Shown here in pieces: positions 21,375 to 30,012 of a stretch of 64,000 nt of DNA. The translations under genes were made by a program, and so were the position numbers. Source of the stretch: Mycobacterium kyogaense. Its GTDB lineage: Bacteria; Actinomycetota; Actinomycetes; Mycobacteriales; Mycobacteriaceae. The notes beneath the pieces were generated by a model. The model ran no database searches and had not been told where the DNA came from. It was given only the letters and a program-made list of their open reading frames with translations. Where the stretch lies: the NCBI RefSeq assembly GCF_003254575.1, contig NZ_QJUA01000018.1, forward strand, positions 1 to 64,000, in the 5' to 3' direction. Position 1 is the stretch's first letter, and each line of letters begins with the position of its first letter.

Positions 21375-22885
21375 GACGGCGTGTTCGACGTCGGCAGCTT
21401 CAACAGTTTGCGCACCATCGGCCGCCGATGTTCGGGCATGCGCTCGACGAGGCGGTTGACCAGTCCCTGATCGACCATCGAGGCCACGGACAGCGTCCGC
21501 AGGACCGCGACGTAGACGATGATCGCCGCGGGGATGGAGACGACCAGCGACAGGGCCGCCCCCCACTGCGCGCTGATCACATCGGCGACCGCGGCCGCCG
21601 CCACCGCCGCAGCCATGATCGCGCCGAGCACCCGGTACGGCGGACGGAAGTTCAACTTGACTGTCACATACCAGGTTTCGAGCAGAACGACCAGCACCTG
21701 GGCTATTGCGCGTGACCACGCCGCGCCCATCAGCCCGTACCGCGGGATCAGCACGAAGCCGAGCGCAATGGTGACCACCAGGCCCAGGCCGTTGGAGATC
21801 ACGAGAAAGGCTGTCTTGCCGGTGCTGTACAGCAGATAGAGCGTGGTGACGCCCAGGGCGGAAATGGCGGCGGCGATCAGCAGCACCACGGCCGCTGGTA
21901 CCGCGCCCCCGTACTCGGCGCCGAAGAGAGCCGGAACCAACACCGGCGCCACCGCGGCGAGCCCGAGACACAACGGCACGATCACCATCGCGATCAATGC
22001 GGTGGTGGTGCGATACAACCGCACCATGTGGTCGTGGGCACCCATGCCGTGCTGCTCGCTGAACCGCGGCAGCAGCGCCGAGAGCAGCATCGGCGGCAGC
22101 TGTACCGCCATCTCGGCGATCGTGACTGCGGCGGCGAACAATCCGACAGCAGTCAACCCGCTGTAGTGCTCGAGGAACACCACCTGCGTGCGGCCGAACA
22201 CCAGCGTGCCGATGACACCGACCGCCCAACTGCCCAGCGCGAACTTCACGACCTCGCGACGCAGGGTCGGCTCCACCCTGGGCTTCTTGCGCAGCAACCG
22301 GTACACCCTGCCGGCTGGCATCAGGCTGCCGGCGATGTAACCCGCCAGCGCACCGGGGATTCCGAACAGCCACGCACCCACTGCGAACGTCGACACCTTG
22401 AGCAGCGCCGACACCGCCGACAACTTCGCGACCTCGCCGAACCTCTGCTCACCACGCAGATAGAACAGATAGAGATCGCCCAGTTTCCAGCTCACGAACC
22501 ACACGGCCGCGACCCCGATCACCAGACCGGTCGACGCGCCTTCGAGCGCACCCCTGCCCGGCCAGAGCAGGTAGCCGACGAGCACGATCCCGACCACCGT
22601 CATCGCCGAGATCGACACGCGGGTGGTCGCCCCGATCAGGCCCTCGGCCTCCTCCCCACGACCCTCGGCGCGCAGATTCGGGATGAAACGTTGCTGCACG
22701 ACGTCGATCCCGAGCGAGGCGATCGTCGCCGCGACCGTCACACACCACACGACGTAGGCGAAGACACCGAGCCGCTCCGGGCCCAGCAGCCGCGCCACCA
22801 CCGCATTGCCGACGAAACCGGCCAACGCCACCGCCGCCCCGGACGCGAAGCCCAGCAGCGTGTTCTTGGCGAAGCTCGGCGACAT
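21371..22885 (-). CDS. Wzx-type flippase (MATE/MOP superfamily polysaccharide transporter)
   Basis: 504 residues from ATG 22885, about fourteen membrane helices, starting FAKNTLLGFASGAAVALAGFVGNAVVARLLGP, the N-terminal pattern of polysaccharide flippases. It would move lipid-linked repeats to the outer face. A 1-base overlap (TGATG) couples it to the GT2 gene upstream; its stop overlaps the convergent hydrolase by 4 bp. Confidence 0.9.
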   Translation of the reverse strand: MSPSFAKNTLLGFASGAAVALAGFVGNAVVARLLGPERLGVFAYVVWCVTVAATIASLGIDVVQQRFIPNLRAEGRGEEAEGLIGATTRVSISAMTVVGIVLVGYLLWPGRGALEGASTGLVIGVAAVWFVSWKLGDLYLFYLRGEQRFGEVAKLSAVSALLKVSTFAVGAWLFGIPGALAGYIAGSLMPAGRVYRLLRKKPRVEPTLRREVVKFALGSWAVGVIGTLVFGRTQVVFLEHYSGLTAVGLFAAAVTIAEMAVQLPPMLLSALLPRFSEQHGMGAHDHMVRLYRTTTALIAMVIVPLCLGLAAVAPVLVPALFGAEYGGAVPAAVVLLIAAAISALGVTTLYLLYSTGKTAFLVISNGLGLVVTIALGFVLIPRYGLMGAAWSRAIAQVLVVLLETWYVTVKLNFRPPYRVLGAIMAAAVAAAAVADVISAQWGAALSLVVSIPAAIIVYVAVLRTLSVASMVDQGLVNRLVERMPEHRRPMVRKLLKLPTSNTPS

Positions 22886-23787
22886 CAGCGCTGCCCGCGG
22901 GTCAGCCGCTGCGTGCCCAGCCTCGCGAGTGACTTCGCCGCACTGGCCCACGCCAGCGAACCGGGACGGCCGTACCGGACCCCCGCCGCGATCGACCTCG
23001 TCACGCCGCGCACCGAACCTGCGCCCAGCGCCGATCCCACCGCCGAGGTCAGCATGTAGTCCCCCCGCACGCGCGGCGACTCACCGCCGAGTTCGCGCAC
23101 GCCCCAGTCGATGTACTCCGCGCTGCGATCGATTCCCGCCCGCGACACCGAGACCGCCGTCCACACGATGTCGACCAGCGGGTCGGGTAACTGGATGATC
23201 GGCAGGCGTGGGTACGCGCGCCGCACCTCCATCAGCCATTTGGGGTCGTCGTGAATCGAGCCTGCCGCCACCGACAGCGGGACCTTCTGCGTCAACGCCC
23301 GCGGGAACACCAGGGTGGACGTCTGCACCATGTTGAACGCCTGCCGTTCCCGCATCTCGAACAGATACGGCGCGACCGGTTCGAGCGGATCGAGAAGGGT
23401 GCGCGGGCCGATGACCGGTTCACCGCCGTCGAGCAGACGCCGGAAACGACACGACAGAACCCACTCCGCATCGGCCGGGGCGGCCGCCAATTGCCGCTCG
23501 AGCTTCTCCGGCCGCCACACATCGTCGTCGTCGAGCAGCGCGATCACATCGCCGCGTGCCGCCTCGACGCCCAGATGCTTGGCCCGGCTCGGACCCTGGG
23601 CGCCCGCCGTCTTGATCACCCGCACCGCGTCCGTGTCCGGCACGTCGGGCACACAGTCGCGGTCCAGCACGACGACGATCTCGGCCGGCGGAACCGTCTG
23701 CCGCAGCGCCGATTCCACCGCCTGCCGAAGGCTCGGCCGCCCGATCGTCGGAATCACGACACTGACCGCGTCGCCTTGGCGGGTCAT
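22885..23787 (-). CDS. Glycosyltransferase, GT2 family
   Basis: 300 residues from ATG 23787, which overlaps the preceding ligase stop by 4 bp (ATGA). SVVIPTIGRPSLRQAVESAL, GPSRAKHLGVEAARGDVIALLDDDDVW (DXD within LLDDDD) are textbook GT2 signatures. The reading frame continues upstream to 24633 but that is antisense-like extension inside the ligase gene. It acts on the cytoplasmic face in repeat-unit assembly. Confidence 0.9.
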   Translation of the reverse strand: MTRQGDAVSVVIPTIGRPSLRQAVESALRQTVPPAEIVVVLDRDCVPDVPDTDAVRVIKTAGAQGPSRAKHLGVEAARGDVIALLDDDDVWRPEKLERQLAAAPADAEWVLSCRFRRLLDGGEPVIGPRTLLDPLEPVAPYLFEMRERQAFNMVQTSTLVFPRALTQKVPLSVAAGSIHDDPKWLMEVRRAYPRLPIIQLPDPLVDIVWTAVSVSRAGIDRSAEYIDWGVRELGGESPRVRGDYMLTSAVGSALGAGSVRGVTRSIAAGVRYGRPGSLAWASAAKSLARLGTQRLTRGQR

Positions 23788-25058
23788 GCCGGCTTCCCGA
23801 ACCGGTTCAGCACCAACACCGCGAAGATCATGCCGCTGATCGGGAACAGCTGCAGATTCGGTAGCAGCGCCCACACCGCCTCGGTCGAGGCGGCCACGAA
23901 AAAGGCACCGAGATAACCGAACAACGCGATCTGCCGACTCAGCTGCAGCGTCCGCGCGCCCAGGATCGCGACCACCAGCACCGGCGCCAGCACCGCCAGG
24001 CCGATCACCCCCGACTTCACCAGGGTGTCGACCACGAGGTTGTGCCCCGTGCCCACATACGCCCACGCGGCCACGTTGGCGTTGTGCTGCGCATCGATGA
24101 GGAACCAGTTGACCCCGAGCCCCACCAGCGGGGACTGCTGCCACTGAGCCAGACTGGCCGCCCACACCGCCGCGCGATCTGTGAAAGCATGCGGATCCCA
24201 CGGCAGGAACGGCAGAATCAGCATTCCCACCGCGGCACCGCTGACGAACACCGTCCCCGCGAAGCGAACGTTGATCACCGACCGCACGCGACAGATGCCC
24301 CACCACAGCAGCACCATGACCGCTGCGATCACCGCGGTCCGCGACGCCGAGGCCACGATCGTCGCCAGCAGCACCGCGCCGCAGAACAGCTGCCAGCGGC
24401 GGCCAGGGACCAGGGGGACCAGCGAAAAAGCCACTGCGCAATACATTCCGAGGACGTTGCCGTGACCGAACGGGCCGGCCAACTCCCAGCCGGCGACGAT
24501 CGCCTTCACCGAGACGATGTTGTACATCATGTAGGCCGGGGCGAGCAGTCCCCCGATCAACGAGTAGACCCCGATCCCGGTGGCCAGGATCGGCAGCCAC
24601 TTCAGCGCCTCGATGGACGCACCGGTCTTCCACAGCGCGATCACGAAGAGGTTGGCCAACAGGATCTTCGGCCAGTCGGCGGTAGGAGGCAAAGCCGGGC
24701 TGATGACGTACGGCACGTTGACCGCCAACAGCAGAACCAGGACACCCCCGACCGTGCGGTCCGGGCGTCCGCGGGTCAGCAGCACCACCGCCGACGTGTA
24801 CATCAGCAGCACCGCCGAGCCACCCAGCCGCGCCAGGTGTGCCAGCTGAACCTCTGCCGTGCCGCCGGATTCCTCCAACGGCGGCAGATCAGGTGAGTGT
24901 TTGATGAACACGTGGTTGATCGCCTCGGGAACCACGACAAGGGCGATCGCCAGGATGATCAACCCGGCCAGCGCGTGCCGCTCGAACCGGGGGTACCTGA
25001 CGGCGTCTCCCGCGACGCCCACCCCGGTAGGGGCGGGCACGAACACGGTGGGGCGCAT
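23784..25058 (-). CDS. O-antigen ligase/polymerase family membrane protein
   Basis: 424 residues with about eleven membrane helices and a periplasmic-type loop (VNWFLIDAQHNANVAAWAYVGTGHNLVVDTL) that fits the Wzy_C/WaaL family, where a conserved His lies in a HN(x)xL-type motif. It either polymerises repeats or ligates the finished chain. It lies between the second Wzz/kinase (13 bp upstream) and a GT2 gene, so this locus has its own polymerase independent of the one at 3824-5158. Confidence 0.88.
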   Translation of the reverse strand: MRPTVFVPAPTGVGVAGDAVRYPRFERHALAGLIILAIALVVVPEAINHVFIKHSPDLPPLEESGGTAEVQLAHLARLGGSAVLLMYTSAVVLLTRGRPDRTVGGVLVLLLAVNVPYVISPALPPTADWPKILLANLFVIALWKTGASIEALKWLPILATGIGVYSLIGGLLAPAYMMYNIVSVKAIVAGWELAGPFGHGNVLGMYCAVAFSLVPLVPGRRWQLFCGAVLLATIVASASRTAVIAAVMVLLWWGICRVRSVINVRFAGTVFVSGAAVGMLILPFLPWDPHAFTDRAAVWAASLAQWQQSPLVGLGVNWFLIDAQHNANVAAWAYVGTGHNLVVDTLVKSGVIGLAVLAPVLVVAILGARTLQLSRQIALFGYLGAFFVAASTEAVWALLPNLQLFPISGMIFAVLVLNRFGKPA

Positions 25059-25071
25059 CGACGGTGTCTGC

Positions 25072-26376
25072 TTACTTCTGGTGCGTCATGACGACAGCAC
25101 CCGTCAGCGGTGCACCCGCCCGCGTCAGCGCTGCGACGGTAGCGGCCAACTGCTTACGCGTACTGGAGCCGTACCGCACGACCAGCAGCACGCCCTCCAC
25201 GTACGCGCCGACCATTGCCGCGTCCTTCGCCGTCCCCGGCGGAGAATCGACTACGACGTAGTCGAAGCGCTCCCCCAGCTCGGCGAAAACCGTTCTCGCC
25301 CGTTGCGTTCCGAGGATCTCGGTCGGGTTGACCGTCACATCCCCGGCCGGCAGCGCGGTCACTCCGGAGTACTGCGTCTCCTGTAGGGCATCCGACAGCT
25401 CCGCTGCACCGGTCAGAACCGTGCTCAGCCCCACCGAACCGGTGATGTCCAGGCTCGCCGCAACCTTGGGCTGACGCAGATCGGCGTCGACGACGACCAC
25501 CGAATGGTCGGCTTCACCCAGGGCGACGGCGAGGTTGACCGCCACGGAGGTCCGGCCCTCGCCGGCGACCGAGCTGGCCACGAGCAGCATCCGCGGGCCG
25601 GGCGCCACCTCGAGTGACTGCAGATTGGTGCGCAGTTCGCGGAACGCGTCGGCCGCCGTCGGATCATCTTGCTCGAAGGCGACGCCCGACGGCGCGCCCC
25701 GGCCGCCCCTGAGGGGGATCTCACCGATCACGCCGACACCGGTGATGTCCTCCACCGATTCCGGCCGCCGGATCGCAGGGTCGAGGCGGTCGCGGATCAA
25801 GGCGGCCAACAACCCGAGCAGCAGGCCGACGACTGCCGCGACGGCGAGGATGCGCGACTTCTTCGGCGACACGGGGTCCTCCGGCACACCCGCGCGTTGC
25901 TGCACGACGACCTGAGCGTTCGGCCGCGCACCGAGATCCGGTGTCTCCAATGCCGCCGCCATCACGACGAACTCGTCGCACAGAGTGTTCGCGATGTCGC
26001 GGGCCCGCGTCGGTGACGGGTCCTGCACCGTGACGTCGATCAGCACCGTGTCCGTCGGCGCGACCGCCGTCACCTCCTTCTGCAACTGCTCCGAGGTCAT
26101 GTCCAGGCCCAGCTTGTCGATGGTCCGCTGAGCGAGCAACCCGCCCTGCAGCAGCTGGGTGTAGGACAGCACGCGGCGCTGGGCGAACAACCCGCCATCG
26201 TTGGTCTGCGTATTGGTGCCATCGGATGTCGTCGAGACGAACAACCGCGTGTAGGCGACATACTGCGGAGTCGCGAGCAACAGGTATGCCACGGCGCCGG
26301 CAATCGCGACGACCAGAATGCCGCAAATGATTTTCCAACGGGTCCGCAGAATCCGAGTGAAGTCGTGGACCGTCAA
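25072..26376 (-). CDS. Wzz/BY-kinase paralogue, probably kinase-inactive
   Basis: 434 residues, clearly paralogous to the protein at 5383-6855 over its whole length (same RLFVSTTS, LAQRTIDKL, RARDIANTL landmarks). Membrane helices lie at about 15-34 and 176-194. The P-loop reads SSVAGEGRTS, with Arg275 in place of the Walker A lysine, while Walker A' (VVVVDADLRQP) is kept. The protein ends right after the kinase core (VVMTHQK) and lacks the tyrosine cluster. It may therefore regulate chain length without autophosphorylation, or work with the other copy. First gene of a leftward operon with ligase, GT2 and flippase. Confidence 0.92.
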   Translation of the reverse strand: MTVHDFTRILRTRWKIICGILVVAIAGAVAYLLLATPQYVAYTRLFVSTTSDGTNTQTNDGGLFAQRRVLSYTQLLQGGLLAQRTIDKLGLDMTSEQLQKEVTAVAPTDTVLIDVTVQDPSPTRARDIANTLCDEFVVMAAALETPDLGARPNAQVVVQQRAGVPEDPVSPKKSRILAVAAVVGLLLGLLAALIRDRLDPAIRRPESVEDITGVGVIGEIPLRGGRGAPSGVAFEQDDPTAADAFRELRTNLQSLEVAPGPRMLLVASSVAGEGRTSVAVNLAVALGEADHSVVVVDADLRQPKVAASLDITGSVGLSTVLTGAAELSDALQETQYSGVTALPAGDVTVNPTEILGTQRARTVFAELGERFDYVVVDSPPGTAKDAAMVGAYVEGVLLVVRYGSSTRKQLAATVAALTRAGAPLTGAVVMTHQK

Positions 26377-26723
26377 TGGTGACCTTTCAACGCAGCGACC
26401 TTTCCTGTGTCCCTCGTTTGCGCATCACCTGGCACACCGGTGGGCTCACGCTATCTCAGTTCCGAAGTTGCCGACGGTGTTACGGCCCCTCTTCGACGAC
26501 GAATTCACGTCACGAAACGGTGACCTGGCAGCGAATCGATAAACCGTCCGCCCCGCTGATGCGCCGGTATAGTCCACCACTGCTGCCATTCCGTCTCTCG
26601 AACTGCGGGAAAGAAGAAACGCGTGCGACGACGATCGCCTTCCCTTGACACCGCACCATTTGTCCTGTGCCGCGGCACAATTGCTCGGACCTCAAATGGT
26701 GTCGGCACAGACGGGGTTCGGGA
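26377..26723. promoter_or_regulatory. Divergent regulatory region with nested palindromes
   Basis: 347-bp gap between the Wzz paralogue and the BcsB-like gene, which diverge. Just before the BcsB-like start lies a 14-base perfect palindrome (TGTGCCGCGGCACA, 26666-26679) inside a wider 8-bp inverted repeat (CACCATTT at 26654-26661, AAATGGTG at 26694-26701). It could be an operator or an RNA structure in the leader. A TTGACA occurs at 26645 without a good -10. Confidence 0.4.
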
Positions 26724-28697
26724 ATGAGGAGTGCGCCGCTGCGGCGGATTCTCCTGGCGGCTGTCCTGTGTGTGGCACCAGCAACGACGTTCGCCATCGT
26801 CGCGCCGCACGCGGTCGCTCAACCCAGCAATACCGCAGACCAAGCGTCGGTGACACTGCCCTGGCGCACGCTCGGAGTCAGCGACGGCCTCTACCTCGGT
26901 CCCGACAGCCCCACGACCGTCACGGTGCCGGTTCCCCCGGGACTGCAGGCGGTGCGACTGCAGGGCACCATGCAGGCGCCGATGAACGTCGACTCGGGCT
27001 TCCTCGAGATCAGCGATGCCAATGGCGTGCTCCTGGCCGACATTCCGCTGCCGCCTGCAGCCACTGCCCCGCCACAGACTCCGCTCGACATCGACATCGC
27101 GGCCGTACGTGCGCGCTCCTCGTCGATCTCGCTGACCTTCACCCTGCGCGCCACCGACAACCGCGACGGATTCTGCGGCCCGCTGCAGCAGCTCGCCCTC
27201 AGCGGCCTCACCACGGTCTTCACCGGCGCCGAAGCTCCCGCCACGACCGTCGCCACCTTCTTCCCGCCGGTTCTGGAACGGGTGAGCATCTACACCCCGA
27301 CCGACGCCAACACCGCCGAACAACAGTCGGTACTCACCATGGTGTCGACGCTGACGCGGCTCTATCACTCCCAACCGCTGGCCGTCGACGTCGTCAGCCA
27401 GCCCCGCGGCACCCGGCCACCACCGGCCGGGCAGTTCGGCCGCACCGTCGTCGTGGAATCCGGCGGGCGCGCCGGCCTGGCCATCGAAGACCCCGGCACC
27501 GACACCGCGAGGTTGCGGGTGAGCGGCAATGGCGACGAATTGACCACGCAGGTAGGCCTACTCGTCAATCAGCTGCAGTCGCTGGTGCAGACGCCGTCCG
27601 CACGCATCGACCAGGCCGGCGCCACCCCCACCCCCACCGCCGGCAGTGACACGCTGACCTTCGAACAGTTGAAGATCACCGGCAAGACCGACGTGCTGCG
27701 CACCGGAACCGTCACCGTCGGCGTCGACCGCTCGGCACTCGGCATCGGACGCGTGGACGCGGCAACCGTGCACCTGCTCGCCGACTACACCCCGGTACCC
27801 ACCGATGACGCGGCCAGCATCATCATCCGGTCCAACGACCGGGTGCTGTACCGGGCCGCCCTCAACGACAGTGGCCGCCTGGACGCGACATTCGACATCC
27901 AGGGCAAAGCCCTCACCCAGTACCTCGGGCTGGACATGGCGCTCACCTACACCCCGCACCAGACGTGCGGCCCCCTGATCGCGCCCATCACCTTCCAGGT
28001 CGACCCGCGTTCGACGCTGACACTGAAGCGCGGAGGCGTTCCGGCCGGCGGATTCACCTCTCTGCCTTCCGAATTCAGCCCCAGCTTCATGGTCGCCATG
28101 GACGGCAGTAGCCCCGGGCAGCTGGTCTACGCGGCGCGCACCATCAACGCCATCGCGCGCCTGACCAGTCAACAGCTGACGCCGCAAGTCGTCGACGTCA
28201 AGACCGCCGCAGACTCCCGCTCCGGCGCGCTGATCGTCGCGAAGTCGGCGGCCATCGCCGACACGACGCTCGACCCGCCGGTCGGCGGTGACGCCAACAC
28301 CGTCGACATCGGACTCCCCACCGAGCTGCGGGCCGACGTGGCCGACGGGCTCGGCTCGATCCAGGTGTTCGCCGATCAGCCCCGCGATCGCACAGTGGTA
28401 CTGATCAGCACCACCAACGACTGGCGGTTGGTGGACCCACTGTTCGACTACATAGACGGCCAGCAGGGCGGCTGGTCGGCACTCTCCGGCGATGTTCTGG
28501 CCGCGGGTGCCGCAGGTGTGCCCACCAACGTCACCGTCCGTGCCGTCGGCGACGACGGTTCCGCGCAAACCCCGACTACCAGCGAGCAGCCGAAGTGGCT
28601 GCACCTGGCGGCCATCGCCGGAGCCCTCGTGGTCATCGCTGCTCTGGTCGCCGTGCTCGTGGCGCGCCGTCGCCGCCACACCGGACATTCGAGCTGA
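26724..28697 (+). CDS. BcsB-like cellulose/exopolysaccharide synthase periplasmic subunit
   Basis: 657 residues from ATG 26724, which begins the signal peptide (RRILLAAVLCVAPATTFA). The large extracytoplasmic part has two similar halves of jelly-roll/ferredoxin-like type, with TFEQLKITGKTDVLRTG and a Cys pair (DGFCGP and HQTCGP), and a single C-terminal membrane helix (about 628-650) followed by a short basic tail RRRRH. This layout fits BcsB, the subunit that guides the nascent glucan in c-di-GMP-activated cellulose synthase. No BcsA synthase is in the window. An EAL protein gene follows after 70 bp. Confidence 0.72.
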   Translation: MRSAPLRRILLAAVLCVAPATTFAIVAPHAVAQPSNTADQASVTLPWRTLGVSDGLYLGPDSPTTVTVPVPPGLQAVRLQGTMQAPMNVDSGFLEISDANGVLLADIPLPPAATAPPQTPLDIDIAAVRARSSSISLTFTLRATDNRDGFCGPLQQLALSGLTTVFTGAEAPATTVATFFPPVLERVSIYTPTDANTAEQQSVLTMVSTLTRLYHSQPLAVDVVSQPRGTRPPPAGQFGRTVVVESGGRAGLAIEDPGTDTARLRVSGNGDELTTQVGLLVNQLQSLVQTPSARIDQAGATPTPTAGSDTLTFEQLKITGKTDVLRTGTVTVGVDRSALGIGRVDAATVHLLADYTPVPTDDAASIIIRSNDRVLYRAALNDSGRLDATFDIQGKALTQYLGLDMALTYTPHQTCGPLIAPITFQVDPRSTLTLKRGGVPAGGFTSLPSEFSPSFMVAMDGSSPGQLVYAARTINAIARLTSQQLTPQVVDVKTAADSRSGALIVAKSAAIADTTLDPPVGGDANTVDIGLPTELRADVADGLGSIQVFADQPRDRTVVLISTTNDWRLVDPLFDYIDGQQGGWSALSGDVLAAGAAGVPTNVTVRAVGDDGSAQTPTTSEQPKWLHLAAIAGALVVIAALVAVLVARRRRHTGHSS

Positions 28698-28767
28698 GAC
28701 GTATCCTCGAGAGGGCGATCACCGGCGCTACCGAACGGGCAGGCGCCACCACCGGACTAGGGGACCG

Positions 28768-29988
28768 ATGACGGATCAGCTCACCGCTGCGGCCGCAGGT
28801 GTCGGCCTGGTCCCCAGCTTCCAACAGGTGGTGTCCCTGCCCGACGGAGCCGTGGTCGGATACGAGGCACTCGCGCGTTGGCCAGCCCTCGACGGCCTGG
28901 GCCCGCTCGAGGTGTTCGCCCACGCCAAGCGGACGAGCCGGCTCGACGTCCTCGATCGCCACTGCATCCACTCCGCGGCCCGCGAAGCCCTCGACGGCGC
29001 CTGGCGCCCCGGCATGCTGCTGCTGATCAACTGCGAACCGACCACCGCGCACATCGACGTGGACGTGACCAGCGCCCTGGCCGCGGCAGCGTCCGCCTTC
29101 GACGTCGTGTTCGAGTTCACCGAGCGTGGGTTGCTGACCAATCCGCAGGCGCTCCTCAGTAAGGTCGCCGCACTGCGCAGCCAAGGCTTCAAGATCGCCA
29201 TGGACGACCTTGGCGCGCACACAGATTCGCTGGCCCTGCTCGACATCATTCAGCCGGAATTCCTGAAGCTCGACCTCAATCTGGTGCAGCGTCAACCGGA
29301 CCGCGTGCAGGCGCGCACCATCGCCGGCGTCATCGCCCATCACGAACGCACCGGAGCCGTCATCGTCGCCGAAGGCATCGAAAGCGACGACCACCTCGAG
29401 CAGGCGCTCGCCTACGGCGCGACGCTCGGTCAGGGCTACCGCTTCGGCCGCCCCGGCGCGCTGACAGAGATCCCCGAAGCCTTCTTCGGGCCCCCGCACG
29501 CCTCGATCACCCCGCTGCCCGAGACTCCATCGACGTTCGCCATGGTCCAAGACCGCCTGCGGCCCCGCACGGTTCGGTTCGACACCCTGCACGAGTTGTC
29601 CCGGCACATCGAGCGATTGGCCACCACCGCCGAGAGCCCGCCGATGGTGCTGGCCACCGTGCAGGATCAGTCGAGGCTCAGTGACGCGACGATGCGCACC
29701 TACACCAAGCTCGCGCAGCGGGCACCGCTGGTCGCGATGTTCGGCGCGAACGTGCCCAGCGACCTGGGCAACAGCATCCGCGGTGTCCACCTCCACACCG
29801 ACGATCCGCTGGTGCAGGAGTGGACCATCGTCGTCCTCGGCCCGGACATCGCCGCCGGCCTCATCGCGCGCGAAGTATCACCCCCGGGCACTCCGCAGGC
29901 CGACCGCCGCTTCGACATGGTGATCACCTTCGACCGCGGCCTCGTCACGCTGGGCGCCCGCTGCCTCCTGAGCCGCCTCGCCGCCTAG
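28768..29988 (+). CDS. EAL-DICT protein, c-di-GMP phosphodiesterase
   Basis: 406 residues from ATG 28768 with GGGG upstream. The EAL domain (about 10-245) keeps the signature Glu33-Ala-Leu in GYEALARW and the other catalytic-site motifs: LLINCEP, EFTERG, AMDDLGAH, LKLDL, AEGIES and LGQGY. It should hydrolyse c-di-GMP to pGpG. The C-terminal part (about 275-400) matches the DICT sensor domain known from diguanylate cyclases and two-component proteins. Its position directly after the BcsB-like gene suggests control of polymer output. Confidence 0.88.
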   Translation: MTDQLTAAAAGVGLVPSFQQVVSLPDGAVVGYEALARWPALDGLGPLEVFAHAKRTSRLDVLDRHCIHSAAREALDGAWRPGMLLLINCEPTTAHIDVDVTSALAAAASAFDVVFEFTERGLLTNPQALLSKVAALRSQGFKIAMDDLGAHTDSLALLDIIQPEFLKLDLNLVQRQPDRVQARTIAGVIAHHERTGAVIVAEGIESDDHLEQALAYGATLGQGYRFGRPGALTEIPEAFFGPPHASITPLPETPSTFAMVQDRLRPRTVRFDTLHELSRHIERLATTAESPPMVLATVQDQSRLSDATMRTYTKLAQRAPLVAMFGANVPSDLGNSIRGVHLHTDDPLVQEWTIVVLGPDIAAGLIAREVSPPGTPQADRRFDMVITFDRGLVTLGARCLLSRLAA

Positions 29989-30012
29989 ACACACACGTCA
30001 ACCAGGGCCTCG

